Source: Hibiscus mutabilis (taxonomy: Eukaryota > Streptophyta > Magnoliopsida > Malvales > Malvaceae). From it: a stretch of DNA of 64,000 nt. The notes under the pieces are model-generated. The model was given only the letters and a program-made list of their open reading frames with translations. It was not told the origin of the DNA and made no database searches. The position numbers and the translations under genes are program-made. The DNA lies in assembly GCA_019671005.1 (NCBI GenBank), contig CM033721.1, forward strand, positions 52,060,864 to 52,124,863, written 5' to 3'. Positions 1 to 10,800 of the stretch are shown here, piece by piece. The stretch's first letter is position 1. Each line of letters starts with the position of its first letter.

Positions 1-327
1 ACTGTTGTATTGCCCCTCGACATTCTTTTATTTCGTTTTCTTTCGAGGTGGCTATCAAAGAGAAAGGGGGTCCAGAGAGAGACACTATCGATGTTGAAGT
101 TGAAGAGTCCTCTAGGCGTGTGGGCACGAGTCGAGAGCTGACGTGTCTGTATTATGGAATCTATGCACGAATGGGAGAATGAGGAGCCCTTTCTTCCTCT
201 AATCTGGGACGTTAGATCCTTATTAGATCCAACGGTCTAGAGCCAACTGCACAAAGATGAAAATGATTAGATTAGAGTTTTTTATTTTAATTAAGTTGGG
301 CCTAAAATGGGCCATATGTATGATATA
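1..327. other. Left flank, no gene recognised
   Basis: No coding region is supported here. The stretch is non-coding and becomes AT-rich towards its right end, which supplies the ATATA target copy (323-327) of the gypsy element that follows. It may be part of an older repeat, but I see no diagnostic motif. Confidence 0.4.
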
Positions 328-1396
328 TGATAGAGTAGCGTAGCATGAAAACCCATTGGTGAAGGTGCATGACGAAATTGGTTTGATTGAATGGAGATGA
401 TATGATGGTTGTTGAAGGATATTTTGTCCTCGACACCCTCTTGATTGCAATTAACCAAGCAAGCAACCTCAAGCGGCTCTAACCCACCCTCCTAGACGTA
501 ATTACCTAGGCAAGCAAGAGCGTGAAGATGATCTCCAAAGATCTTCAAGAAATCTTTTTGAAACAACTTCAAAAGAAAAAATACAAGATGAACAAATCTT
601 GCAATAAATCACTCAAAGAGAGTTTTTAATATTATTGATCAAAAAAGAAGTGTCTTGTTTACAAAAGAGATGAACCTATTTATAGGCTAGTAAAATCCTA
701 AAACAAAGGGAAATACAAAGAATTTTATTTGAACTAAACTATAAAACTAATAAAATAAAATAATCCTAATTTATCTAAATCTCTTAATAAAAGTAATTAC
801 TCCCTTTGTCTTAGTAATTGTGTCACTTTTCTATTTTAAAATTGTCTCAGTCAAATTGTTACTTTGAAAATCTCAACCAACTTTTTTAACAAAAATTTAC
901 TTTTTTTATCCTTTTTTAGTTTTCCAACAAAAACAAAAGTTAACTTTTTAAGGGCAAACTTGTCATTTTAATTATTTTATACCATACAATTTTTTCTTCC
1001 TAAAACTCTGTGAAAAGTCAACATGTTACACCATTAGTTGGACGGAGGGAGTAAATGATAAACATAATCCTAAATCTTCTAAAATAATAATGAAAACTCC
1101 TAAGCTGATTTAAATTACAAATAATCAATAAAGATATTGAAAATTCATAATTATTTGAAAATCCCGTATTAGACTCGTATGGAATTTTCTGACTACACTG
1201 TCTTTGCTAAAATGGTCGTATCTTGAGCTCTTGTTGTCGGATTGATGTATTTCAAAGTGTGTTGGAAAGCTAAGAAACTGACTCACAAGTCTAAAGAAAA
1301 CTTCATGGTCAAAATATGTCCGAATCCAAATCAAAAAGTCGAAATAATTTGACTAAATTTCTAGACTTGCAATTAGGCCTCTTTAGACATGTACCA
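328..1396 (-). repeat. 3' LTR of the short gypsy element, carrying a MITE
   Basis: This repeat matches 2461-3274 over its length once the 254 bp of MITE plus one TA are removed (1069 - 254 = 815 bp against 814 bp). In element orientation it starts TGGTACATG and ends CTATCA. It shares blocks with the LTR-like sequences at 15723-16764 and 47316-48402, so the family is present at least four times in the window, in both orientations. Confidence 0.85.
800..1051. mobile_element. Stowaway-type MITE (Tc1/mariner group)
   Basis: The element starts CTCCCTTTGTC and ends GACGGAGGGAG, inverted copies of the CTCCCTCCGTC end typical of plant Stowaway MITEs, with similarity running about 30 bp inwards. It is flanked by TA on both sides (798-799 and 1052-1053). 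The sister LTR at 2461-3274 has the empty site with a single TA, which proves insertion into this LTR after the element had formed. It has no coding capacity. Confidence 0.88.
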
Positions 1397-1584
1397 TTCT
1401 CTCATTCCTTAATAGGATTCATCCTCGAATCTAAACCAATAATGGGAGAGAAAGGAGCATTATAAGGTGAAGAAGTTACGTTGTAGATACTTGGATCGAA
1501 GACAAGTTGTTTCCATCCTTTGGAATTGGATAAAAAACAATTGTTGGTGTCGACAAACTCGAAAGAGTAAGTCCTCAGCATGTG

Positions 1585-2392
1585 TTACTTATCTTGCCAT
1601 GGTGTGTACTTTATCTTGGTGTGGATCAATATCTCTTGCTTCACGACATGGCTAAGGAACTTCATATCTTGGATTGATTTAATGGTGCTTGGTATGCTAT
1701 GAAGTTTAACCATCTCTTGGAAGAACAAGTGGTGTTCTTTGTCTTTTTCTGTCGGCAAACCTCGAGGTGTTTCACCTAACTCATCATCAATGTATTTCAA
1801 GTGTTTATAATCTAATTCATCACTCTTGTACATGGTGGGAGTAATGGTTTCTTCTTCAAAAACATTATCTTGGTCTTTACACTGAAGACCTGGTGGAGTC
1901 TCGATTATAGTGGATAATTCGGTCAGTTGGAATATCTCAGTCTTTGTTGTGGTGCTTACTTCTTCGGATTGACTCATTGATGGTTGTTCATGATCCTGTT
2001 GGACTAGCGATGAATCTTCTTCCTTCCTTGCCGTTTTACTAGAGTCAAATAGTGTATTAGTAGGGTGGTGAAAAAATAGAGGTTGAGATGTACCTCAAAT
2101 GAGGAGTATTCCTTTTGTGGAACCTTGGAATTTTGTTGGTGATATTATGTGGGAATGAATCTCTCTCTCATAACCTTTTTAAGCTATGCCCATGATCTTA
2201 TCTTGGCTTCTCCATTAAGAGTCGATCTTGTTTCAGTCGTGACCACCATAGTGTTGCATAATCTGTGAATGCTAAGACAATGAGCAGAACTTGAAACTCT
2301 TCGGGGTATCTATAAAACTCGACCAAGATATCAACAATAGTTTTCCAATCACAATAACCATCAGGATCATACTTCCCTTGAAAAGAAGGCAT
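1585..2392 (-). pseudogene. Gypsy gag remnant, broken
   Basis: Two minus-strand open stretches remain. The first (2392-2198) has the gag-like run FQGKYDPDGYCDWK, then a segment with LAFTDYATLWWSRLK, which matches the capsid region of Ty3/gypsy Gag (retrotrans_gag family, usually KYDPDAYLTWE and then a WW motif). The second (1977-1585) is hydrophilic and acidic with no domain I recognise. Stops and frame changes separate them. No zinc knuckle or pol is present. It is part of the element 328-3274. Confidence 0.65.
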
Positions 2393-2446
2393 TGCGAACT
2401 TTTACCTTGGTTGGCGTATCATTGATAACAAACAATAATCGTTTTA

Positions 2447-2460
2447 GCTCTAATGCCAAA
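2447..2460 (-). other. Primer binding site of the short gypsy element
   Basis: On the minus strand this reads TTTGGCATTAGAGC directly after the 5' LTR, a variant of the TGGTATCAGAGC site that pairs with initiator methionine tRNA in many plant retroelements. It fixes the element's direction as right to left. Confidence 0.6.
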
Positions 2461-3274
2461 TGATAGAGTAGTGTAGCCTGAAAACCTCTTGGTGAAGGTT
2501 GATGATGAAATTGGTTTGGTTGAATGGAGATGGCGTGATGGTTGTTGAAGGATATTTTGTCCTCGGCACCCTCTTGATTGCAATTAACTAAGCAAGCAGC
2601 CTCATGCAGCTCTAACCTACCCTCCAAGATGCATTTACCTACGCAAGCATGAGCGTGAAGATGATATCCAAACATCTTCAAGAAATCTTGTTGAAACAAC
2701 TTCTAAAGAAAAAAACACAAGATGAAAATTTTTGCAAGAAATCACTCATAGAGAGTTTTCAATATTATTGATAAAAAAAAGAAGTGTCTTGTTTACAAAA
2801 GAGATGAGCCTATTTATAGGCTAGTAAAATCCTAAAACAAAGGGAAAATACAAAGAATTGTATTTGAAGTAAACTATAAAACTAATAAAATAAATCCTAA
2901 TTTATCTAAATCTCTTAATAAAAATTAATTAAATGATAAATATAATCTTAAATCTTCTAAAATATATAATGAAACTCCTAAGCTGATTTAAATTACAAAT
3001 AGTCAATAAAAATATTAAAAATTCCTAATTATTTGAAAATCTCGTATTAGACCCATATGGAATTTTTTGACTGCACAATCTTCGCTAAAATGGTCGTATA
3101 TTAAGCTCCCGATGTCAGATTGATGCGTTTCAAAGTGTGTTGGAAAGCTAAGAAACTAACTCACAAGTCAAAAGAAGACTTTATGGCCAAAATATGTCTG
3201 GATCCCAATCAAAAAGTCGAAATAAGTCGACTAAATTTCTGAACTTGCAATTAGGCCTCTTAAGACATGTATCA
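2461..3274 (-). repeat. 5' LTR of the short gypsy element
   Basis: This is the uninterrupted 814-bp copy of the LTR. It begins TGATAGAG and ends ATGTATCA on the plus strand and abuts the ATATA target copy. It preserves the empty site of the MITE found in the partner LTR. Confidence 0.85.
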
Positions 3275-3279
3275 ATATA

Positions 3280-4121
3280 TTTATTAGATTTTAAATATAT
3301 AAATGTATTTTTATAATATTTATATTGGGCTGCATTTTATTTAATTAAGTTTATAGTTTTTTATTTTGTTTAATAATAATATAGTAAGCGAAATAAAATA
3401 AACTGGTCAAAGACCTGGATAGAATTATTGATTACAGATAAGAGCCTAACCTTCAACATATGTGGAGTCATTAAGGGTGTCAAAACAAGCAATTGCAAAG
3501 CTATAGCTAGTTAGAATAGAAGTATCCATGACAAGCTTGACCTTTGTGTTGACACAAACAAAGATGTTGACCTAGAGAAATATTTTCCCTTAAAAAAAGG
3601 AGCTGAAGAGATTGTTTAACCAAGGTTTGGGGGAAATCATGAACCCCTTGGTGATTATATGAAGAAGTAGTCTTTGTCAGCTACTGTCAGAAATGTAAAT
3701 CATATCGATACATTCGAATATTTTAATGAAGATAGCCAAAATGTTTTGATTCATGAGGAATTCAATGCAAGTGTTGACATGACTGATGAATGTACATATG
3801 TCAACCGTATCTCTATAATCAAGGACCAGATGTGTTGATGGTACGATGTGCTACACGGAAGGAGGCACTTGTTTGATGAGGTCCGACACTAGGGATCTTG
3901 TGCTGATATGTCCCATCTTGGAAGAAAACCAAGGTGTTAACTTTGGTTAGACACATTGTCCCGGTAACCTCCTTTGACCTATCTTTGATTTAGTTTTTTT
4001 ATTGATTCCAATAAAGGTAGTTAGTTTTTGTACACCATATTTTTTATAAGCCTCATATAAGAATATTTAATCCTTGAGGGTTTTGGTACACTGTTTGTAA
4101 TGTACCGACAGAAACATGAAT
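3280..4121. other. Unassigned spacer
   Basis: This stretch is AT-rich at first. Around 3400-3900 short open segments in several frames hint at a decayed coding sequence, but I could not match them to a family and stops are frequent. I looked for the missing N-terminal exons of NUP107 here and did not find them. Confidence 0.35.
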
Positions 4122-4475
4122 TGTTAATTTCTAACTAGCTACTGAGCTCGAATCGATTAATCAAAAACCGCAAAGAGGGGGTGAATTGGACTTTGAGTGA
4201 AATTGGTGGAAGCAAAAGAGAATAAAAATTTTGCACAAGGATTTATAGTGGTTCGACTTCTAAACCAAATCTACATCCACTACCTTAGCTTTTCACTAAG
4301 GATTTCCACAAATTCACTAATTTGTCGTTGTTTTAAGGCAAAAGAGATAACCTTACACAACCAATACTTATACCTCAATGTCTTGTCTATCTCTCTTTCA
4401 AAGAGAATTACAAAAGAGCAAACAAATGAAAAATCTCACAAGACAAGTTGTTTGCAAGATTAAATACTCAATAGG
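4122..4475 (-). repeat. 3' LTR of the decayed copia element
   Basis: It is similar but far from identical to 7426-7620, with strong divergence in the first 30 bp. The right boundary is an estimate, taken where similarity to coding sequence begins. Confidence 0.5.
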
Positions 4476-4539
4476 CTTTAGAGTTTAAAAATAACCTAAG
4501 AAAATAGCTTCCTCACTTTTGAAAAATAACCTAAAAAAA

Positions 4540-5700
4540 TTTGCATCCAAATGGATGAAAATAGATAATGTTAGGCTTTTTGGATTTTAAAATCTCATAA
4601 GGAGTTTTCTTTAAAATAGGATTAATTATTACTCAGTTGACAATATAACATGTGGTATTTGTGGCTTCCGCCCAAAAATATTTAGGCAAATTGTTTTCAC
4701 AAAGCATGGTTCTAGCCATTTCTTCTAAAGTACGATTTTTCTTCTCAACAATCCTATTTCGTTGAGGAGTGCGAGGAGCGAAAAAATTATGGCTTATACC
4801 ATTTGAGTTACAAAAATGCTCAAAACCTAAATTTTGAAATTCGGTTCAATGTCACTTCTAATATGAGAAATAGAGTGATCAACATCATTTTGAGTTATTT
4901 TTGAAAATGTGATGAATGTTTCTAAAGCCTCATCCTTGGTACTTAAAAATAGAACCCAAGTAAATCTAGAGTAATCATCAACTAAAACAAATGCATATGA
5001 TTTTCCACCCAAGATCATAGTTCTAATAGGGCCAAAAAGATCCATGTGGATCAATTATAAAACTCTACTTGTAGAAACATCATTAATAGGTTTACAAGAA
5101 ACTCTTTGTGTTTGCCTTTTGCACAAGCATCACAAATTTTGTCAAAAGAAAACTTTATTTTAGGCAGACCTCTTACAAGATCGTTTGAAATCAATTTTTG
5201 TAAAACACCCATGCTTATGCCCTAGTTTTCTATGTCATAACCATGAGTCATGTTCATCTTTTGCAACAAAACATGCATTTGAAATATGAATGTCATCTAA
5301 ATGCACCATATATATGTTTCCAATGCGATGACCAATAAGCACAATTTTGTTAGTTTCAATGTTGATAATTTTGCAACCATTTAAATCAAAAAACATATTG
5401 AAACCTTTATCACAAAGTTGGCTTATTATTAAAATATTATGTTTTAGACGTTGACATATAAAACATTATCTATAAGGATAGAAGAGTGATTACCAATAGA
5501 ACCAATTCTTTCAATGTGGTCTTTGGAGTTGTCACTGAAAGTCACCACTCCTTCACTCTTTGGTTTTAGCTCCAAGAATCGACTCTTGCCACCAGTCATG
5601 TGTCTTGAGAATCCACTATCAAGGTACCACGAATTTGCACATATAGCTTCAGTCTTGTAGCAATGCTTCCCCTACAAACAAAGAATTAAACCTTGGTTTT
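4540..5700 (-). pseudogene. Copia integrase and protease-region remnant
   Basis: Reading right to left, the region first shows a protease-side segment (about 5640-5500), then the GAG-pre-integrase area, then an integrase core at 5054-4827 with DLFGPI, FVLVDDYSRFTWVLF and a partly changed IRSD motif. After it comes a broken stretch equivalent to TPQRNGIVEKKNRTL (about 4790-4730), and finally FHPFGC near 4560-4540. Several frameshifts and stops break the frame. The next expected domain, reverse transcriptase, is absent. Confidence 0.7.
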
Positions 5701-5839
5701 TGGTACCCAAATCAATTTGGGTCTATGAGTATTAGCTCCCAAAATCTTGGTTCCCTTAGGAATCTAAGAAGCAATAGCACTAACATCATTAGAAGTGATT
5801 AGTTCCTTAGGAACCCAAACACTCATGATTCTTTTACCT

Positions 5840-7383
5840 CTAGAGGGCATTTAGAAGCCTCTTTGCTTGTAACCACTAAAATTTCTCTTTACATAGTTAG
5901 GTTTTGAAGAACTTGTTTTTTTCAAAACTTAGTTTCCTAACTTTGCTTAGAGAAGCTTTGATATCACTCACTTCCTTGTGGTGATCATCATGAACCTTGG
6001 AAAGAAGGTTTTGCAAGTCTTGGTTTTTCTTTTTCAAATCTTTTTGACTTTCTTACAAATTTAAAACCTTCTTCTCAAGTTCCAAATTAGTTTTAGATAA
6101 AGAATCATTTTGGTTTTTCAAATCAGAAATAGTTTTCTTGTTTTTAAAAATTGATTCATTATACTTTCCAACCAATTCATCATACATCTCTTGCAACTTG
6201 TCGTAAGCTTCTTGAAGCTCGTCAAAAATGAAATCACATGTAGATGAGTTACATGTTACCTTAGGAGCATCTTCGAGTGCTATGAGGCAAAGGTTGGCAA
6301 CTTCTTGATCCTCTTTATTTGATGATTCTTCATCACTCCAAGTAGCAACGTTTGCCTCGAGCTTCTTCTTCTTCCTAAAGCTCTTCCTTTTGAGTTGGGG
6401 GTAATCGGTTCTTATGTGCCCCAGCTTCTTGCACTCAAAGTAAATAAGTTAATCCTTCTCTTCCTCCATGTTCCTGTTCTTGAAATCCCTTCTTCGATGG
6501 AACTTTCTTCCCCGGTTAGATTTCATGAACTGAGTGAATCATTTGGCTAATATAGCTATTTCCTTATCTTCCTCTTCACTAGAATCGCTCTCTCTTGTGA
6601 AGCTTTGAGAGCAATTCCAATCTTCTTCTTTTCTACTTCCTTTTTCTCGACCTTTTTCCATTCTCTCTTCTTCTCATATTCTCTTACTTTCTTCATTATC
6701 TCATGAGTTAAGAAAGACCCTATGAGAGCATCGAGCTTCAAGGTCTTTAGGTTCTTTGTCTCGATGATGGCGGTTCTCTTTCCATCTTATGACTCAAGAA
6801 GGGAGTATATGAGCTTTCAGACAAGCTTGTCCTCCGAAATAACTTCTCCAAAGCCTTTGAGACCGTTGACAATGACAGAGAAATAATCGAACATCTTGGT
6901 GATGCTCTCATCGAGCTCCATCTTGAAATTTTTGTAGCTCAAGTTGAGGAGTCCAATCTTGGTCTCATTTACGTTGTTTGTGCTTTCGTAGATGGTCTCG
7001 AGCTTATCTCTTATCTCCTTTACACTTGTGCAAGAAGACATCTTAGAGTACCCATTCGGTATAAGCGCACAAAAGAGCATGCGCATAGCTTTGTTGTTGA
7101 CTTGTAAGCACCTTCGTTCTTCATCGGTCATCTCAAGCTTGGACTTTGGAATAAACTGATCTCTTTTTGTCTTCATCGTATAGTTGGTCTGTCTTCCACT
7201 ATATCCCATAGGAGGTAGTCGTTGGATTTGATAAAAAGCTTCATATGATTCTTCCAATAGAGATAAATATCCCCATTGAAATAAGGTGGTTTGGTGACGG
7301 ATTGAGACTCGTACAAGTTGTTGCCAGAAGTAGAGACCATCGCTTGAATGTCGGTTGATTGAATCACCTCTGGATCGTCTCAA
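5840..7383 (-). pseudogene. Copia gag remnant with zinc knuckle
   Basis: The upstream open stretch (7383-6817) carries a gag-like region including NKAMRMLFCALIPN and KLETIYEST and a typical copia Gag (UBN2/DUF4219-like) pattern. Leftwards a degenerate CCHC knuckle resembling YFECKKLGHIRTDYP lies at about 6440-6400. A long coiled-coil-like segment rich in K, N, L and E follows to about 5940. This order fits the SIRE/Tork-type copia gag. Frameshifts are numerous. Confidence 0.65.
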
Positions 7384-7425
7384 GGGGATGTTATTGCTTC
7401 AAATGAGCTAGGCTCTAATACCAAT

Positions 7426-7620
7426 TGTTAGGATGATCAATCGATTGTGGAAGGACAAGAGGAGGTGAATTGGCAAATAAAAAATTTGGCGGAAGCAATT
7501 GAAAGATAGAAAAAAGTTAGACAATTTATAGTGGTTCAAGCTTCTAACAAGCTCTACATCCACCACCTTAGCTCCCCACTAAGGATTTCAAGCAATTCAC
7601 TAAGAATTCTTCCCTTAAAC
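7426..7620 (-). repeat. 5' LTR of the decayed copia element, truncated
   Basis: It begins TGTTAGGATGATC next to the primer binding site and matches the left repeat for roughly 190 bp, after which the similarity is lost. 7621-7861 is then probably host intron or an unidentified fragment before the first NUP107 exon. Confidence 0.5.
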
Positions 7621-7861
7621 TATTCTAAAAGTTCTAATGACTTCCTTGATATTTGCAGTGTTAGTCATAGGAGGTGCAGAAGTACCCTTCTATTATACAG
7701 AGGGCGAGAGGGATAATTCTTATGAGTTTATGCGAGAAGCACTTATTTGTATTGTTTTTGACCATCTTGGTCACATTTTAGGATTTCTAATAGAGGTATA
7801 ATAGTCTTCAAAATATCAATTATTTGGTTCAACTAGCAGTGTCATTTTTATCCCTTGATAG

Positions 7862-10800
7862 AAACAAGATGAGTCACTACTTGAGGATGTCTGGACTCTG
7901 TTAAAGGCTGGAAGACTGGAAGAGGCATGTGAGCTTTGCCGTTCTGCAAGACAAGTATTCACTGTTTCACAAGGTTAATGAATACAAATGAACTTGCTTG
8001 CCTTTTGCATGTTGTCTGACAAGTAGCTTAATTTTGCAGCCATGGAGATCGGAAACTATTTGCCCATTTGGAGGGTTAGACCTATTTCCATCAATTGAAG
8101 CCTTAGTAAAGAATGGAAAGAATAGAAGTCTGCAAGCTATTGAACTTGAAAGCGGCATTGTTCATCAGTGGCGCCTTTGGAAATGGGCGTCCTATTGTGC
8201 ATCGGAGGTGAATATAACAAAAATCTTATCCGATGTTTCTGTTACCCCCTTAATATTGGTCCCAAACATGTTTGATGCCTAGTAGGCTAGTTTATGGCTG
8301 AATTTATCCTTGCAAGTTCAATCTTATCTTTCTTTCATATGGAGAAGACAATAGTATTTGTCATGGTATTCAAATCTTGGTGCTTTTAAATAGTTTGCAT
8401 TTCCCTGTCTTAAATGCTAGGATTGTGGTTTTTTTTTTTGGCCAGAAGGATAGTGGTTGATGCATGAGGTCAATTAAATTCTAGGGAGTTAATTGATTGT
8501 TTCCTCTCTCTTTCCCTAACATATATTGGTCCTTTTTTCTCAGAGGATTTTTGAGCAAAATGGTGGGAAATACGAAATAGTTGTATATGCCGCCCAATGT
8601 AGCAATTTAAAGCGCATGCTTCCGATCTGTACAGACTGGGAGGTACGCTTTTCTAATTAAATAAGCATCCTATGATGCATTTTAAATTCTAACAGCTTCT
8701 TAGTGATGCTTTTTCTGTTGTTAATATTATATATACATGTAAAATACCCTTGTGAAATGGTCATTATAAGATCTCATGTCTGCAAACTGCCTGTTGGGCA
8801 ATGGCCAAATCATGGCTTGAAATTCAGGTAGATCTAGAATTAGCTCGCTCACAACCTGGCAGGATGGAGCAATTAAAAAGCTACGGTGATGGTATTGATG
8901 AAAGTCCTGAAGGAGTTGATGGTACCTCTCAGCCTTCACCGGGACCTGAAAGTTGGCCATTGCAAGTTTTGAACCAGCAACCCCGAGACCTTTCTGCTCT
9001 ACTTCAGAAACTTCATTCTGGGTATCTTTATAATTTGCCCCCCCTCCTAATGTTAAGTTATTCTTATTGGTTGATTTGTTATATCCTTTCTTTGTTCTTT
9101 TATTCCTGTGATTTAGTGAAATGGTGCATGAAGCTGTTACTCGGGGATGCAAGGAGCAGCAACGTCAAATAGAGGATTCTGACAAGTTGACTTTGTGTGG
9201 TTGGTTTTATCTTGATGCTGAGTTTGCTGAAATGTAGATTCAAATGCTACAATCTATAATAGTCATTGTAAGCTACCTAAAGAAAAAGAAAACATAAGGG
9301 GGGTGGGGATGTGCTAACCAAAATTGAAAATAGCTGTTCTAGATGAAAATAAATAGATTCTTTTGCAGTGGGGTTATGAATTGAAAAGTTCACACTCATC
9401 TGGCACTTAGAGAAATCAGGTTGAGCTCCACTATATTTAGCTCATTGAACTTTGATCTTTTCTACATTGGGTTCACTAGTTTCACTTCCAGTATTGAAGT
9501 CTACATAAACATGTATGCACCATGGACATGCATGGAGCTTGTTTTTATTTCTTAGAGCATTTGTAATTCATTCTAGACACATGCACATCAAAAGTGGTTC
9601 ATTAGAACTTAGGTCTTGTTTCCTTTGTTGATAGATTCCCATTACATTCAATAAACTTTTTGGTGGCTTCTCTACTTTCACATTGCTTGACAGATGAATC
9701 TAATGTTAGGAAATGTACCACATCTCCTTGAGCTTATATGGTCGTGGGTAGCTCCTTCAGAAGATGATCAAAACATCGCCAGGTAGTGCTTCTTGAAAGC
9801 CACATCAACAAGTATTTGATAAAGGCTCTGATCTATAGGCACCTGTTAAAGATTATATATCACCATTTTAGGAAATGTTTTAATACACTACTTTTATTGA
9901 ATTCAAGAAAAATGATGCAGAAATTAACCTTTTCTTTCTGTTAATGCTTCCTTAACCAGTGTCACTAGGCAGTGGTTCACATTTCCCTTTTGATAAAATA
10001 GAAGCAATTGTAATGGGAAGTACATTAGGCCAGAGTTCTATTATGTTTATTGATTCTTCGTATTTAAGCTAACTCTTAAATGTTCAATCAACAATGGTTA
10101 CATGTCTGTTTGTTTTATTGTAGTACAAGAAAAGTTGAAATCAATGGAATTTGTTGTCAGTTGTGTGGAAACATTCTTTCTTACACTTGCATCTTATTTT
10201 CTTCCAGGCCTCGTGATCCTCAGATGATTCGGTTCGGTGCACACGTTGTTCTTGTTCTTAGATATACACTTGCTGAGCAAATTATAGATACCTTCAGAGA
10301 GAAGCTTATGACCGTTGGCGATCGTATTCTTCACATGTAAGTCATTTCAAATTCTGGTCTTAAACGCAATTGTCATAACAGCGGTGGAGAGTGATTTAAC
10401 TTGCATGGTTGTTCTGACTGTGAATCATGTATTTTCTGAATGAACTTAGTTATTACATGTGCTATAGGCATTGATTTGTTGTCTCTATCTGCAGGGATTA
10501 ATTTATTCTGCAAAGGCATTGCTAGTTTTAGTGAATTCAAATAAGAAAAAACGAACTTCTAAGTCCTTCAATATGTATACTATGAGAAAGCTCCTGTTTA
10601 TGGATAAGTTCACTTACTTTGCTCTGTATGTCTTGATTGGAATATAAATTGCAGGTATTCTTTTTTTCTATTTTCAAAGCATCTTGAAGAATTTGTTGGG
10701 ATTTATGCTTCTCAGCTTGCATCTCATCGTTGCATTGACCTCTTTGTGCACATGATGGAGCTAAGGCTTAATAGCAGGTAATAGCTTTATGTTGTTGTTT

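Larger units (their letters stand above)
328..3274 (-). mobile_element. Short non-autonomous Ty3/gypsy element with both LTRs
   Basis: Two direct repeats, 328-1396 and 2461-3274, bound a short internal region. Both start TGATAGAGTAG on the plus strand; the right one ends ATGTATCA. The 5-bp sequence ATATA lies just outside both ends (323-327 and 3275-3279), a clean target-site duplication. A primer-binding-like site sits against the right LTR and gag-like coding lies on the minus strand, so the element reads right to left. The internal region is only about 1.06 kb and has no protease, reverse transcriptase or integrase, so the copy could only have moved using enzymes from a relative. The left LTR is longer because a MITE sits in it. 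Confidence 0.85.
4122..7620 (-). mobile_element. Decayed Ty1/copia element lacking reverse transcriptase
   Basis: Two diverged repeats bound this element: the left begins TGTTAATTTC near 4122 and the right begins TGTTAGGATG at 7426. They share blocks such as GGTGAATTGG, TTTATAGTGGTTC and CACTAAGGATTTC. On the minus strand next to the right repeat there is a primer-binding-like ATTGGTATTAGAGCC (7411-7425). Going leftwards come gag with a zinc knuckle, a protease-region remnant, and integrase ending near the HPFGC motif at about 4540. The reverse transcriptase and RNase H that should follow are missing. The right repeat fades after about 7620, so that end is uncertain. Confidence 0.75.

Noticed and set aside
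223..450. Minus-strand frame of 75 codons at the left end
   Set aside because: It crosses the boundary between flank and gypsy LTR and has no coding features.
3400..3900. Possible decayed host gene
   Set aside because: Short open pieces occur, but no domain could be recognised and stops are frequent.
7531..7716. Possible upstream NUP107 exon after TTTGCAG near 7660
   Set aside because: The translated sequence does not resemble the NUP107 segment expected before the 7862 exon, and part of it is LTR.
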